Numbered from the stretch's first letter, positions 28,387-37,710 are shown. The stretch: DNA of 64,000 nucleotides from Bacillota bacterium (GCA_023416655.1 JAEZHK010000039.1:46942-110941), one strand, 5' to 3'. The notes: a model not told the origin generated them from the letters alone. Numbers and translations are program-made.

Positions 28387-28416
28387 GTAACCATCTAAAG
28401 TAAACTAGAGGGTTAC
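28387..28416. promoter_or_regulatory. Dyad operator before the 4Fe-4S protein
   Basis: GTAACCATCTA and TAGAGGGTTAC form 11-bp arms with one mismatch around an 8-base centre, ending 18 bases before the start at 28435. The AT-rich centre (GTAAAC) and arm type resemble MerR-family sites, but no MerR gene is adjacent. Confidence 0.5.
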
Positions 28417-28434
28417 AGAATGGGAGGGGACCGC

Positions 28435-29361
28435 ATGGCGGGTTGGAGCGAACGCCTCACGTTTGTCCTGAATCAGAACGGTTGCCAGGCGCGGATCGTC
28501 AAGGTGGACAGGCTGCGCGCGCTGCGGGAAGAGATCGCGCAGCTGCGCGAGGACGGCGCATTCGGCGCGGAATTCTATGAAAACGACCTCGCCTGGATGG
28601 AGTACGACACCGGCAAGCTGCCCGGGGCCAAGTCCCTGATCGTCGTCGCCATACCCCAGCCTGCGTTCCGGCTGACCTTCCATAAACTTGGCATGCCGAG
28701 GGATGTCATCCTGCCGTCAACCTACGCCTTCCATGATCTGGACAAGGAGGTTGAGGCGCTCGTCGAAGGCGCGCTGCAGGACGAGGCGCATACCCTGACA
28801 ATGATCCAGCCGCCGCTGAAGCTGCTGGCCGCCCGGAGCGGGCTCAGCCGGTACGGGCGGAACAACATCACCTACGTGGAGGGGATGGGCAGCTTCAACC
28901 GGCTCGTGGCCTGGCTGACCGACCTCGAAGCCCCCGAGGATACCTGGCAGGAGGCCGAGCGGATGCCAGAGTGCGACCACTGTACGCAATGCCTGAAAGC
29001 CTGCCCGACCGGGTGCATCGACGCCGGGTGCAGGGTGGTACATGCCGATGCCTGCATGACCCGCATCAACGAATCCGGGGAACCCTTCCCCAAATGGGTG
29101 GACAGCGCGTGGCTCAACGCGGCTGTAGGCTGCATGTCCTGCCAGGCCGTCTGCCCCAAAAACAAGCCGTTCCTGGAACCGGCGGACTGGGAGGATTCCT
29201 TCGACGAGGCGGAGACCGCGCTTCTCCTTGGCCGCGCCCCGCTTGAGAGCCTGTCGGAAAAGACGCGTCAGGCGCTCAAAAAGCTCAGCATGATCGGATA
29301 TTACAAAACCGGCGCGCTTTCCCGGAACCTGAAAATCCTGATTGAACGGGAACCGGCCTGA
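28435..29361 (+). CDS. 4Fe-4S double-cluster protein (QueG-like)
   Basis: The 308-residue protein has an N-terminal domain with SRYGRNNITYVEGMGSF, as in QueG and reductive-dehalogenase-like proteins. A double 4Fe-4S module follows (CDHCTQCLKACPTGCI at about 181-196 and CMSCQAVCPKNK). It is shorter than epoxyqueuosine reductase and lacks its HEAT-like tail, so I call it QueG-like and not QueG. GGGAGGGG precedes the ATG at 28435. Expression seems controlled by the dyad at 28387-28416. Confidence 0.75.
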   Translation: MAGWSERLTFVLNQNGCQARIVKVDRLRALREEIAQLREDGAFGAEFYENDLAWMEYDTGKLPGAKSLIVVAIPQPAFRLTFHKLGMPRDVILPSTYAFHDLDKEVEALVEGALQDEAHTLTMIQPPLKLLAARSGLSRYGRNNITYVEGMGSFNRLVAWLTDLEAPEDTWQEAERMPECDHCTQCLKACPTGCIDAGCRVVHADACMTRINESGEPFPKWVDSAWLNAAVGCMSCQAVCPKNKPFLEPADWEDSFDEAETALLLGRAPLESLSEKTRQALKKLSMIGYYKTGALSRNLKILIEREPA

Positions 29362-29391
29362 TCGAAAAACGGATGGCGGCGCTTCATGCCG

Positions 29392-29913
29392 TCATCCGTT
29401 TTCACTTCGCCCTGCTCCCACGGCAGGGATCGCCCGCGCAATCAGCCAGCCGACGAGCGCCCCGCAGCTGTTAAAGATCAAGTCGTCCACATCGGTCATG
29501 CCGGTCCTGAGCACCCACTGAAAGCCCTCGATCAAAACGGACAGCATCAGCCCGCCAAGAAACGCCATCCAGACGGGCCTCCGGCGCAGGATCAGCCCGA
29601 CCGGGACGAACCAGGCGAGATTCCCGACGACATGATAAAGAAACGGCCACGCGCCGCGGCGCAGTTCCTCGATTGTCGTCCGAAAGGGCGTTAATCGTGG
29701 CGGCCTGCAATCAACGCAGCCAATCGCGCCCCAATCGACGCCGCCTCGCAGCACGGTGATCTCGATCAGCGCCGCAACATAGAACACGGACCGCAGCCGC
29801 CCGGCCGTCAGGGGCTTGCCGCGCGCCCGGAGGATCAGCGCATAAACAAGCGTGACGGCCGCCGCGAAAGCCGCCGCCCGCAGGGTGTAGACCGCGATGC
29901 CCTGGAATCCCAT
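29392..29913 (-). CDS. VanZ family membrane protein
   Basis: The 173-residue protein has four to five membrane segments and the VanZ pattern: NLAWFVPVGLILRR, then SVLIEGFQWVLRTGMTDVDD and the terminal NSCGALVGWL. VanZ proteins occur widely in Bacillota, mostly outside glycopeptide resistance clusters, and no van ligase genes are here. AAAGGATGG precedes the ATG. Confidence 0.85.
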   Translation of the reverse strand: MGFQGIAVYTLRAAAFAAAVTLVYALILRARGKPLTAGRLRSVFYVAALIEITVLRGGVDWGAIGCVDCRPPRLTPFRTTIEELRRGAWPFLYHVVGNLAWFVPVGLILRRRPVWMAFLGGLMLSVLIEGFQWVLRTGMTDVDDLIFNSCGALVGWLIARAIPAVGAGRSENG

Positions 29914-30140
29914 GATCCATCCTTTCCGCCCCGCCTGCCCGGAACCCCGTCTTCTGGACAGATTCTAACAGAGCCGCACGCCTCAGGCAAACATTGCCAT
30001 TTGGCGTTTTGTGTATGATCATCCCATATTGTATTCATAAGGGTGGCGCATGATGAATGCCTTGCGGAAAACTCCGCGGGCTCGAAGCAGGAAGCCCGAA
30101 GAACCCGCCGAATTTTGGAAAAATTTACCATGCCCTCCAG

Positions 30141-30169
30141 TTGACATCCCTCCATCGCGCTGCTAATAT
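30141..30169 (+). promoter_or_regulatory. Sigma-A promoter for the methyltransferase operon
   Basis: TTGACA (30141-30146) and TAATAT (30164-30169) are separated by exactly 17 bases, 30 bases before the ATG at 30199. Confidence 0.8.
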
Positions 30170-30198
30170 AGATGAAATTATTCATTTTGGAGGCGCGT

Positions 30199-31011
30199 AT
30201 GAAGGAATCCATTCAGATTGTCCGCTCGTATTACGACGAAAACGCGCAGAAGGAATGGCTGCGGCTGGAAGAGCATCCGTTTGAGTTCCTCTTCACGACC
30301 TTCATGATGGAGAAGACCATCCGCCCCGGCGATACGGTGCTGGACATCGGCGGCGGGCCGGGCCGGTACGCCATCCATTTTGCCAAGATCGGTTGCCCGG
30401 TCACGCTGGTGGACCTGTCCCCCGGCAACGTGGCGCTGGCGGAGGAGAAGGCCCGGGAGGCTGGCGTCCCCCTTCGGGCGATGGTGGCCAACTGCCTGGA
30501 CCTTGACGCGCTGGACCTTACGCAGTACGACCACGTATTCCTGATGGGGCCGCTGTACCACCTGGTCCAGGAGGCGGACCGCGAAGAGGCCGTGCGGCTG
30601 GCGCTGCGCCGCCTGAAGCCGGGCGGCGTGTTCTACTGCTCGTTCATTCTGGACTTTGCCGCGATGATCTTTTACATGAAATACGGCCCCGGCACGCTGC
30701 CGCTGGACGCGGCGAACGGGCTCCTCCCGCTGGTGATCGAATCCATCGCCAAAGGCAGGTGGTATGAAGGCCCGGCGTTCACCCAGGCCTGCTTTTACAA
30801 TCAGCGGACAATCGAGCCGTTCCTCGCGCCTTTCGGCCTTCAAAAGATGGCGCTGTTCGGGCAGGAGGGCATCCTGGCCCCAAACGAGAAGCAAATCCTC
30901 AGCTACCCGGAGGAGGAGCGGGCGATGTGGATCGAAACGGCAAAGAAATTCCTCGAGATCCCGGAACTCCTCGCCTACTCCGAACACGCCATGTACATCG
31001 GCCGGAAGTGA
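30199..31011 (+). CDS. Class I SAM-dependent methyltransferase
   Basis: The 270-residue protein has motif I VLDIGGGPGRYAIHFAK (about 47-63), an acidic end of strand 2 in VTLVDLSPGN, and MGPLYHLVQEADREEAV. The last resembles small-molecule methyltransferases found in Bacillota. The substrate is unknown. A GGAGG site and a strong promoter lie upstream. It is followed six bases later by an acetyltransferase gene, which suggests a two-gene operon. Confidence 0.85.
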   Translation: MKESIQIVRSYYDENAQKEWLRLEEHPFEFLFTTFMMEKTIRPGDTVLDIGGGPGRYAIHFAKIGCPVTLVDLSPGNVALAEEKAREAGVPLRAMVANCLDLDALDLTQYDHVFLMGPLYHLVQEADREEAVRLALRRLKPGGVFYCSFILDFAAMIFYMKYGPGTLPLDAANGLLPLVIESIAKGRWYEGPAFTQACFYNQRTIEPFLAPFGLQKMALFGQEGILAPNEKQILSYPEEERAMWIETAKKFLEIPELLAYSEHAMYIGRK

Positions 31012-31016
31012 GAAAT

Positions 31017-31907
31017 ATGCAGCGAACAATCAGAAACCATCAATACACATTCTGCGACCGGGTGCCAGGCGACGAAGTCGCGCGGCGCGGCTTCCTGCGT
31101 CTGGCAAAGCAGGTCTTCGGCCTCGACTTCGAGCCGTGGCGCGCGGGCGGCTGGTGGGGCGGGGATTACACCCCGCACGCGCTGATGGACGGAGATCGGG
31201 TGGTCGCCAACGTGTCCGCCAACGTCATCCGCACCCGAGTGCAGGGCGCGGACAAGGCGTTCATCCAGATCGGCACCGTCATGACCGACCCCGAATACCG
31301 GGGTCAGGGCCTTGCGCGGCACTTGATGGAGGAGGTCATGGCCCGCTACGGCGGAAAATGTGACGGGATGTACCTGTACGCCAACGATTCCGTGCTGGAC
31401 TTCTACCCGAAGTTCGGCTTTCAAAAGGCGCAGGAGCACCAGTATCGCCTGCCGGCCAGAAAATCCGGCGAACCCGTCCGAAAGCTGGACATGGACGATC
31501 CCTCGGACCGGGCGCTGCTGGTCGAAACATACCTCGCCCGCTCCAACCCCCATTCGGCGCTGCCGGTGCTTGGGAACACGGGCCTTTTAATGTTCTACTG
31601 CGGGCAGTTTTTGAAATCCTGCGTATACGAGATCCCCGGGCTGGGCGCGGTGGCCGTCGCGGAGCATGACGGCGGACGCATGCTCGTCCACGACGTGTTC
31701 GGCGGCAACGCGCCGCTTCGGGACATCCTGAACGCGCTGGCAGCGGAGGACACAAATATCGCCTTGCTCGGCTTCACGCCGTCCGACGTGGAAGGATTTT
31801 CCATAGGGCCGCGCATTGAGGAAGACACCACGCTGTTCGTCACCGGGGAACTGGTCGGTCTCTTCTCGGAAAACCGGGCCATGTTCCCGCTGCTCTCCCA
31901 CGCCTGA
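31017..31907 (+). CDS. GNAT acetyltransferase, two-domain Eis-like
   Basis: The 296-residue protein has an N-terminal GNAT domain with the acetyl-CoA loop TDPEYRGQGLARHLMEEV (about 85-102) and LYANDSVLDFYPKFGF. A second domain follows, as in Eis-like enzymes, though shorter than classic Eis. It is likely cytosolic with unknown acceptor. It starts within reach of the methyltransferase stop (GGAAGTGAGAAAT before the ATG), which suggests coupling. Confidence 0.8.
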   Translation: MQRTIRNHQYTFCDRVPGDEVARRGFLRLAKQVFGLDFEPWRAGGWWGGDYTPHALMDGDRVVANVSANVIRTRVQGADKAFIQIGTVMTDPEYRGQGLARHLMEEVMARYGGKCDGMYLYANDSVLDFYPKFGFQKAQEHQYRLPARKSGEPVRKLDMDDPSDRALLVETYLARSNPHSALPVLGNTGLLMFYCGQFLKSCVYEIPGLGAVAVAEHDGGRMLVHDVFGGNAPLRDILNALAAEDTNIALLGFTPSDVEGFSIGPRIEEDTTLFVTGELVGLFSENRAMFPLLSHA

Positions 31908-32023
31908 CGCGGCAGCCACGCCCGGCAGCATATGCCCCGTACGGTTGCGCCCGCCATCGATGGCGGGCGCGACGCTTTTCCATCCCATAAGCCGGTGGAA
32001 ACCCACGGCTTCAAGCATGCATT

Positions 32024-32563
32024 CTACAACTTCAGCGTCATCACGCGCCGCCTGAGCCCGGCACTCTTGACAAACGAAAACCCGGCCCGCTCGAACATGT
32101 ACAGATGGCCCATGTGGCGGTAGCTGGGCGAATCCTTGTCCACCGGGTAGCCCTCAAGGTAAGCCGCGCCATTCTTCCGCGCGTACACCTTGGCCCCCTC
32201 CATCAGCGCGCGGGTCAATCCCTGTCCCCGGAGGTCCTTGGGCACGAAGAAGCAGGTGATCGACCACACGTTCTTAAGGTCCTCGTCGCCCTTCAGGTTC
32301 CGGAAAGACTCCCGCGGCCCGGCGGAACACCACGCCGCGGGCCTATCGTCCATGTAGGCAAGGAGGCCCACCGGCACACCGTCCATGATTCGCTTGTGAA
32401 TGTACGACTTCCGGCCCTCGGTGTCGTTCTTTTTCAGTTCCTCGCGGGTCAGCCGGAAGTCCATGCACCAGCAGTACATGAGGATGCTGTGGGACTGGAA
32501 GAACGCCTCGAAATCCGCCCAGGTTTCCCGCGTGACCGGCTTCACCGTGACCACAGCTTCCAT
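32024..32563 (-). CDS. GNAT family acetyltransferase
   Basis: The 179-residue protein has the GNAT core with VWSITCFFVPKDLRGQGLTR (acetyl-CoA loop, about 103-122) and AAYLEGYPVDKDS. The pattern with SAGPRESF is common in Clostridia proteins of unknown acceptor. GGAGGGG precedes the ATG at 32563. Confidence 0.8.
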   Translation of the reverse strand: MEAVVTVKPVTRETWADFEAFFQSHSILMYCWCMDFRLTREELKKNDTEGRKSYIHKRIMDGVPVGLLAYMDDRPAAWCSAGPRESFRNLKGDEDLKNVWSITCFFVPKDLRGQGLTRALMEGAKVYARKNGAAYLEGYPVDKDSPSYRHMGHLYMFERAGFSFVKSAGLRRRVMTLKL

Positions 32564-32648
32564 AATATCCCCTCCGACCGATGATGCCTCCATTGTACGG
32601 AAAACGCGCCGCTTGTCAACGGCGCGCGCATCTCGGTTACGAATCTTG

Positions 32649-33572
32649 TTACTTCGCGGTTTTGGGCCTCGATAGTGTGATGATCACCACGGCGGCGATG
32701 ATGACGGCGGCCGCCGCCAGCGCGTTCGCGCCGATCTGCTCGCCCGCCACCAGCCAGCCCAGCAGCACCGCGACCACCGGGTTCACAAACGCGTAGGTGG
32801 ACACCAGTGTGGTCTCCGCGTGCTTGAGCAGCCAGATGTACGCCGTGAAGCCGATGATCGACCCGCCGATCATGAGGTACGCGAGCGCCGCGAAGGACCG
32901 GGCCGACATGAGGGTGGGATCGAAGCGCTGCAGGTCCCCCATCCCAAGCGATAAGGTGAGCAGCAGCGCGCCGCCCACGATCATCTGCATGCCGGTCCAC
33001 AGAAGCGGCGAGCCCGGCTGTTGCGCCCGGCGGGAGTAGAGTGAGCCGCTGGCCCAGAAAATCGCCGCGAAGAACAGCGCCCCGAGGCCCAAGGGGTTCA
33101 GTTCGCCCGACGGCGAGCCCTTCGAGCCCAGCACCAGGATGGCGATGCCGGAAAAGCCGACGACGAGGCCCGCCCATCCGCCCAGGCCGGGCTTGGACAT
33201 CCCGGTCAGACCGCCGATGGCGGCCATCCAGAGCGGCGAAGTCGCCACCATCAATGACGCGATGGACGAGGGCACCGTCTGCTCCGCCCAGGCGACCAAC
33301 CCGTTGCCGCCGAGGAGCAACAGCGCCCCGACGATGCCCGCGTCGCGCCATTCCCGTAGAGCGGGCCGGGCGTCGCCCCGGAACCTGCGGAAGGCGTACA
33401 GCGCGCCGCCCGCGATCAGAAACCTCGTACCCGCCATCAAAAACGGGGGCATGGTCTCGATGGCGATCTTCATGCCCAGGTACGTGCCGCCCCAGAAAAG
33501 GTACAGGCAGGCCATCGCCAACGCGATCAGGAAGGGTTTGGGCGGCTGCGCGGGCGAAAGACGGCTTTGCAT
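32649..33572 (-). CDS. EamA (DMT) family transporter, YedA-like
   Basis: The 307-residue protein has ten membrane segments in two EamA halves (FLIALAMACLYLFWGGTYLG at the start; the second half begins near GLGALFFAAIFWASGSLYSR). It exports or exchanges small metabolites; the substrate is unknown. The N-terminal WGGTYLGMKIAIETMPP is typical of YedA-like members. Confidence 0.88.
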   Translation of the reverse strand: MQSRLSPAQPPKPFLIALAMACLYLFWGGTYLGMKIAIETMPPFLMAGTRFLIAGGALYAFRRFRGDARPALREWRDAGIVGALLLLGGNGLVAWAEQTVPSSIASLMVATSPLWMAAIGGLTGMSKPGLGGWAGLVVGFSGIAILVLGSKGSPSGELNPLGLGALFFAAIFWASGSLYSRRAQQPGSPLLWTGMQMIVGGALLLTLSLGMGDLQRFDPTLMSARSFAALAYLMIGGSIIGFTAYIWLLKHAETTLVSTYAFVNPVVAVLLGWLVAGEQIGANALAAAAVIIAAVVIITLSRPKTAK

Positions 33573-33678
33573 GGGGCTTCCTCCCTATGCCGCTGCGGGC
33601 GGCGCATATTCCATAGGAACTCTGGCAATCCCTGGGCGCGTGTGGTATCATGGGCCAAACGCGCAAGGAGAAGAAACG

Positions 33679-34140
33679 ATGGAGATCGAAATTTTGGAGG
33701 GGTACGGACGGCTGGACGACGTGAAGGCGCTGTTCCGGGAATACGCGGCGTCCCTGAGCGTGGACCTGTGCTTCCAGCGCTTCGAGGAGGAACTGGACGG
33801 CCTTCCGGGCCGCTACGCGAGGCCGGGCGGCAGGCTGTACCTGGCGCTTGCGGGCGGCTCGCCCGCGGGGTGCATCGCGCTGCGCGGCCTGGACGGGGCG
33901 CGCTGCGAAATGAAGCGGCTGTACGTCCGGCCCGCCTTTCGCGCGCTCGGGCTGGGCAGGGCGCTGGCCGCGCGCGTAATCGGGGACGCGACGGCGATGG
34001 GCTGCCGGGAAATGCTGCTGGATACGCTGTCAGAGATGGGCGGCGCGCAGGCGCTGTACGAAAAGCTGGGCTTTACCGACATCCCGCCCTACTACGAAAA
34101 CCCGGTGCCGGGCGCGCGCTACATGCGGCTCACGCTGTGA
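33679..34140 (+). CDS. GNAT family acetyltransferase
   Basis: The 153-residue protein has CEMKRLYVRPAFRALGLGRA (acetyl-CoA loop, about 76-95) and ALYEKLGFTDIPPYYENPVP. The ending is characteristic of a common branch of small-molecule or amino-acid N-acetyltransferases. AAGGAG precedes the ATG. It is divergent from the EamA gene. Confidence 0.85.
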   Translation: MEIEILEGYGRLDDVKALFREYAASLSVDLCFQRFEEELDGLPGRYARPGGRLYLALAGGSPAGCIALRGLDGARCEMKRLYVRPAFRALGLGRALAARVIGDATAMGCREMLLDTLSEMGGAQALYEKLGFTDIPPYYENPVPGARYMRLTL

Positions 34141-34168
34141 ATCCCCGCCGAAAGGCATGAAGGGGCGT

Positions 34169-34948
34169 TTAAAGCCCTAAAAGCCGCTCCGCGTTCTCGT
34201 GCAGGATCCAGTCCGTCTCGCAGGCCGTAAGGCCCAGCTTTCCGAGGTATTTCAGTTCATCGCCGGGGTCCCACATGGGATAGTCGCTGCCAAACAGCAC
34301 GCGCTCGGCACCGTAGCCGCGGATGAGCGAGATCGCCTCCGAGGGCGAAAGCGCGTAGAAACTGCTGGAACAGTCCACGTAGAGGTTCCGGCTCTTGAAC
34401 GCCTCAAGCGCCTCCCGCCATACGCTCCAGCCGCCGAAGTGCGCGGCGATGACGGTCAGCTTCGGGAACGCGTCCAGCACGCGAAGGAGGCGGTCCGGAT
34501 TGGAGTAGTCGAAGCGGTTGTCGCCCGCGTGGGCCAACAGCGGAACCCTGCCCTGAATAGTTTCATAGAGGTCAAAAAGCCTCGGGTCGTCCAGCGCCAC
34601 CTTCTGCATGTCGGAGTGGATCTTGACGCCCTTGAGGCCCAGTTTCAGCGCGCGCTCAAACTCGCCCGCCATGCCCTCTTGATCGGGATGGATGGTGGCG
34701 AAGCCGTACACACCGGGGTTCTCCCGGCATAGCCCCGCGATGAAGGCGTTGATGGCGGCCGTCTGGTTGGGCGTGGTCGCCACGGAATGGACGACGTACC
34801 CGTCGATGCCCGCGGCCTTGCCGGCCGCAAGCAGCGCCGAAAGCGTGCCGTCGTACCGGATCGGGATATCGTAGAATCTGCCGATGCTTTCGCTTGCTTT
34901 GTGCGCGATGTTGTCCGGAAAGACGTGCGTATGAAAGTCAATGATCAT
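34169..34948 (-). CDS. Amidohydrolase (PF04909 type)
   Basis: The 259-residue TIM-barrel protein shows MIIDFHTHVFPD (metal HxH), VKIHSDMQ, PLLAHAGDN, VIAAHFGGW and LFGSDYPMWDP with the final aspartate. This is the full set for a mononuclear decarboxylase/hydrolase of the amidohydrolase-2 group. The substrate is unknown. A TTGAAG-N18-TATACT promoter lies at 34972-35001 on the minus strand. Confidence 0.85.
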   Translation of the reverse strand: MIIDFHTHVFPDNIAHKASESIGRFYDIPIRYDGTLSALLAAGKAAGIDGYVVHSVATTPNQTAAINAFIAGLCRENPGVYGFATIHPDQEGMAGEFERALKLGLKGVKIHSDMQKVALDDPRLFDLYETIQGRVPLLAHAGDNRFDYSNPDRLLRVLDAFPKLTVIAAHFGGWSVWREALEAFKSRNLYVDCSSSFYALSPSEAISLIRGYGAERVLFGSDYPMWDPGDELKYLGKLGLTACETDWILHENAERLLGL

Positions 34949-34971
34949 GCCAATCCCCCGTTTCGGTGTAT

Positions 34972-35001
34972 AGTATAACGCTCTGTCGAGTTCGGCTTCA
35001 A
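34972..35001 (-). promoter_or_regulatory. Promoter of the amidohydrolase gene
   Basis: On the minus strand TTGAAG (34996-35001) precedes TATACT (34972-34977) by 18 bases, 24 bases before the ATG. Confidence 0.55.
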
Positions 35002-35054
35002 TGTTAATTGGGTTGCATTTTGGGTAGAATTGTGATGGCGCCGACGGTTTCCAT

Positions 35055-35083
35055 TTGACGATCCCCGCGGCGGCCTATATAAT
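35055..35083 (+). promoter_or_regulatory. Promoter of the DUF3842/flippase operon
   Basis: TTGACG (35055-35060) and a perfect TATAAT (35078-35083) have a 17-base spacer. The hairpin GACGGGCG/CGCCCGTC (35096-35115) follows in the leader. Confidence 0.75.
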
Positions 35084-35149
35084 GGAAAAGAAATGGACGG
35101 GCGGGTACGCCCGTCGCATAAGAATCATACGAAAAGCCGGGGTGTGGGC

Positions 35150-35578
35150 ATGAAGGTGGTCGTGATCGACGGCGCGGGCGGCGGCGTGGGCAGGGCATTG
35201 GTGGAAGGGCTCAAAAAAAAGATGCCGGGCGCCGAGGTGATCGCCGTCGGTCTCAACGCGCTGGCCACGGCGGCCATGCTTCGCGCCGGGGCGGACGCGG
35301 GCGCGACCGGAGAAAACCCCGTGAAGGTGGCGTGCCGGGACGCGGACTTCGTGATGGGGCCCATCGGCATCGCCTTCGCCGACGCGATGCTGGGCGAGGT
35401 GACGCTCGCCGCCGCGGAGGCGGTGCAGCTGAGCCCCGCCGTCAAGGTGCTGGTGCCCATCGGCCGCTGCGGCGTCCGGATTGCCGGAACGCTTGGCCTG
35501 ACGCTGGCGGCCGCCATCGAGGATGCGGTAGGGCAGGTGGCCGCGCTCGCGGCCGCGGCCCCCGGGGGTCAGGCGTGA
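35150..35578 (+). CDS. DUF3842 protein
   Basis: The 142-residue protein has the start MKVVVIDGAGGGVGRALVEG, a Rossmann-like nucleotide loop, and later PIGIAFADAMLGEVT and VPIGRCGVRIAG. It matches the DUF3842 family of Bacillota, whose function is unknown. The ribosome site is weak (GGGG). It ends in a GTGA overlap with the flippase-like gene. Confidence 0.8.
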   Translation: MKVVVIDGAGGGVGRALVEGLKKKMPGAEVIAVGLNALATAAMLRAGADAGATGENPVKVACRDADFVMGPIGIAFADAMLGEVTLAAAEAVQLSPAVKVLVPIGRCGVRIAGTLGLTLAAAIEDAVGQVAALAAAAPGGQA

Positions 35579-36639
35579 GAAGAATCAAGTCGTTGTCCAA
35601 GCGCTACCTGGGCCTTGCGTATGTGCTGGTGGTGGCGTTCATATTCGTGGCGTGGGCGCTGCACACCGGACAGGTGCCCACAATCGTGAAGCAGCTGAGT
35701 GGACTGGACGGGAAATGGCTTCTCCTGAGCGCGGGGCTTCTGATCGCGTACATCCTGATCCGGACGCTGACGCTCTTTGTATATCTGAAGAGCGAGGGCA
35801 CCCCGCTGGGCTTTGGCAAGTCGCTGGCGGTCACCGGCATCGGCCAGTTCTACTCGGCCATCACACCCTCTTCCAGCGGCGGGCAGCCGCTGGAGGTAAT
35901 CTCCATGGCCCGCTGGGGCATCCCCGGGCCGGTGGCGACGGCAGCGGTGTCGGTGCAGTTCATCGGTTTCCAGCTGGCGCTGGTGATGCTGGGCGCAGGG
36001 CTATGGGTTTTCACGCGCGCCCACGTCGCGCTGTACCTGGGCGGGCTGGTCTGGTTTGTGGTTTTGGGCTTCTTTCTGAACTCGGCGATGCCGCTGCTCG
36101 TGGTGCTGCTGGGCGTATCAAGACCCGTGATGAACGCGCTGACCCGTGCGGCGGTGTGGCTTCTGACGCGCCTGCGCATCGTAAAAAACCGCGACGCCGC
36201 GCAAGCTCGTGTAGATCACATGATCACAGAATACCAGTCCAGCGTGACGGCGCTGTTTAAAAAGCCGACACTGGCCGCGAAAATGCTTCTATTGTCCGTT
36301 GCGCAGATTCTGGCGATGATGGCGATGGTCGTGGGCGTGTACCGCGCCTTCTGGCTGGCGGGCGTACCCGGCATTACCCTTGTGACGCTTCAGACGCTCC
36401 TCTACATCTCCGCCTCGTTCATGCCGCTGCCCGGCGCGAGCGGCGCGCAGGAGTACGGCTTCACGCTGTTTTTTGGCAGCATCTTCCCTGGCGCCATGAT
36501 GATCAGCGCGATTCTCGTATGGCGCATCATGACTTACTACTTACTGATGGCGACGGGCTTCGTGGCAGTCGTCGCTGAGGGCGGCATGCGGTTCCTCGAA
36601 GGGGAGCAAAAGGAGAAAAAGTCCGATGGAACGCCTTGA
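35575..36639 (+). CDS. Flippase-like membrane protein (YbhN/LPG synthase TM family)
   Basis: The 354-residue protein starts with GTG at 35575, which overlaps the DUF3842 stop (GTGA). About eight membrane segments are visible, with YSAITPSSSGGQPLEVISMA (about 98-117) and SASFMPLPGASGAQEYGF. These are hallmarks of the flippase-like domain of MprF and YbhN proteins. It probably moves a lipid across the membrane. No catalytic aminoacyl-lipid domain follows. It overlaps the next gene by 14 bases. Confidence 0.85.
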   Translation: MRRIKSLSKRYLGLAYVLVVAFIFVAWALHTGQVPTIVKQLSGLDGKWLLLSAGLLIAYILIRTLTLFVYLKSEGTPLGFGKSLAVTGIGQFYSAITPSSSGGQPLEVISMARWGIPGPVATAAVSVQFIGFQLALVMLGAGLWVFTRAHVALYLGGLVWFVVLGFFLNSAMPLLVVLLGVSRPVMNALTRAAVWLLTRLRIVKNRDAAQARVDHMITEYQSSVTALFKKPTLAAKMLLLSVAQILAMMAMVVGVYRAFWLAGVPGITLVTLQTLLYISASFMPLPGASGAQEYGFTLFFGSIFPGAMMISAILVWRIMTYYLLMATGFVAVVAEGGMRFLEGEQKEKKSDGTP

Positions 36640-37402
36640 CAGCGTCAAAAACCCGCTGATCCAGCGGTTGAGATCCCTGAAAATCACCGAGGGCCGCGAG
36701 GCGGAGGGTTTGTTTCTGGTGGAGGGCGAAAAGCTCATGCGGGAGGCGGCGGCGCTGCTCACGCCGCACGTCGCGCTGTTTGAGGAAGGACTGGACCACG
36801 GCGACCTGCCGGAGGTTCTTCTAGCGCGCGGCGCGCGCCTTCTGACCGTCCCCCGTCGCGTCCTGGAAGCCGTGTGCGACACCAAGACGCCGCAGGGCGC
36901 GTGCGCGGCGTTTGAGCCGCCCGCGCCGTTTTCACTGGACGCGCCGCCCAGGCGCATTGTGGCGCTCGACGGCGTGCAGGACCCGGGGAACCTCGGCACC
37001 ATCTGGCGCACCGCCGACGCCGCGGGCTTTCAGGCGCTGGTGGCTGGCCCCGGCTGCGCGGAGGCCTTTTCGCCGAAGGTACAGCGCGCGGCGATGGGTT
37101 CGGGCTTCAGGATTCCCTTCGCGAAGGCGGACGATCTGGGCGCGGCGCTCGTCAAACTGTCCGCGATGGGCTACGACATCGTGGCGACGGCGCTGGACGG
37201 CGCGCCGTTCTACGAGCGGCCGCCGCTCAAGGAACGGTTTGTGCTGGTCATCGGCAGCGAGGCGCACGGCATCAGCCCGGAAGTTGCCGCCAGCGCGACG
37301 GTTTCGCTGAAGCTGCCGATGCGGGGCGGCGCGCAGTCGCTGAACGCCTCGGTGGCCGCCGGCATCATGATGTACGAATTGTGCCGCACTCTGCCGGAAT
37401 GA
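36626..37402 (+). CDS. TrmH/SpoU-type RNA 2'-O-methyltransferase
   Basis: The 258-residue protein has an N-terminal substrate-binding domain (SVKNPLIQRLRSLKITEGRE at the start, then FLVEGEKLMREA). A SPOUT knot follows with ALDGVQDPGNLGTIWRTADA (about 112-131), LVIGSEAHGISPEV and LPMRGGAQSLNASVAAGIMM. It methylates a ribose in rRNA or tRNA; the exact site is unknown. AGGAG precedes the ATG inside the previous gene. Confidence 0.9.
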   Translation: MERLDSVKNPLIQRLRSLKITEGREAEGLFLVEGEKLMREAAALLTPHVALFEEGLDHGDLPEVLLARGARLLTVPRRVLEAVCDTKTPQGACAAFEPPAPFSLDAPPRRIVALDGVQDPGNLGTIWRTADAAGFQALVAGPGCAEAFSPKVQRAAMGSGFRIPFAKADDLGAALVKLSAMGYDIVATALDGAPFYERPPLKERFVLVIGSEAHGISPEVAASATVSLKLPMRGGAQSLNASVAAGIMMYELCRTLPE

Positions 37403-37430
37403 CAAATTCCTAAACGCCAACAGAATCTTC

Positions 37431-37638
37431 GGGAGGCATGGAGGGCCGAAGTCCTCCATGTTCCATCATAGGTACCGGCTTTGCCGGTGCCTATGGATTC
37501 CCCCAAAGGGCGCGCTTGCCCGCCCGGCGGGGAATCATTTCCACCTGTCCGGATTTCGCCCGGAATTTCCCGCAGGAAATTTAGAAATCCGGCCCCGTTC
37601 CCTCGCAATCGCTTCCGCTCATGGCGGAAGCGATTGCC
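37431..37638 (+). repeat. Modular hairpin element, copy 2
   Basis: The box order is the same as at 28117: GGGAGGCATGGAGGGC/GTCCTCCA, a variable hairpin (ATAGGTACCGGC/GCCGGTGCCTAT), ATTCCCC...GGGGAAT enclosing GGGCGCGCTTGCCC, and CCGGAATTTCC-CGCA-GGAAATT. The outer hairpin is GCAATCGCTTCCGC/GCGGAAGCGATTGC (37605-37638). In the variable hairpin the outer pairs differ from copy 1 but still pair. Confidence 0.8.
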
Positions 37639-37657
37639 TATGTTAATCTTGCCTTTC

Positions 37658-37686
37658 TTGACACCCGGCCCGCCGTATACTACAAT
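37658..37686 (+). promoter_or_regulatory. Promoter reading through inverted-repeat element C
   Basis: TTGACA (37658-37663) and TACAAT (37681-37686) with a 17-base spacer lie just before the element at 37711. The transcript would begin near 37693 and carry the whole element as its 5' leader. Confidence 0.75.
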
Positions 37687-37710
37687 GGATGCATCATGGC
37701 TGGAGGGGCA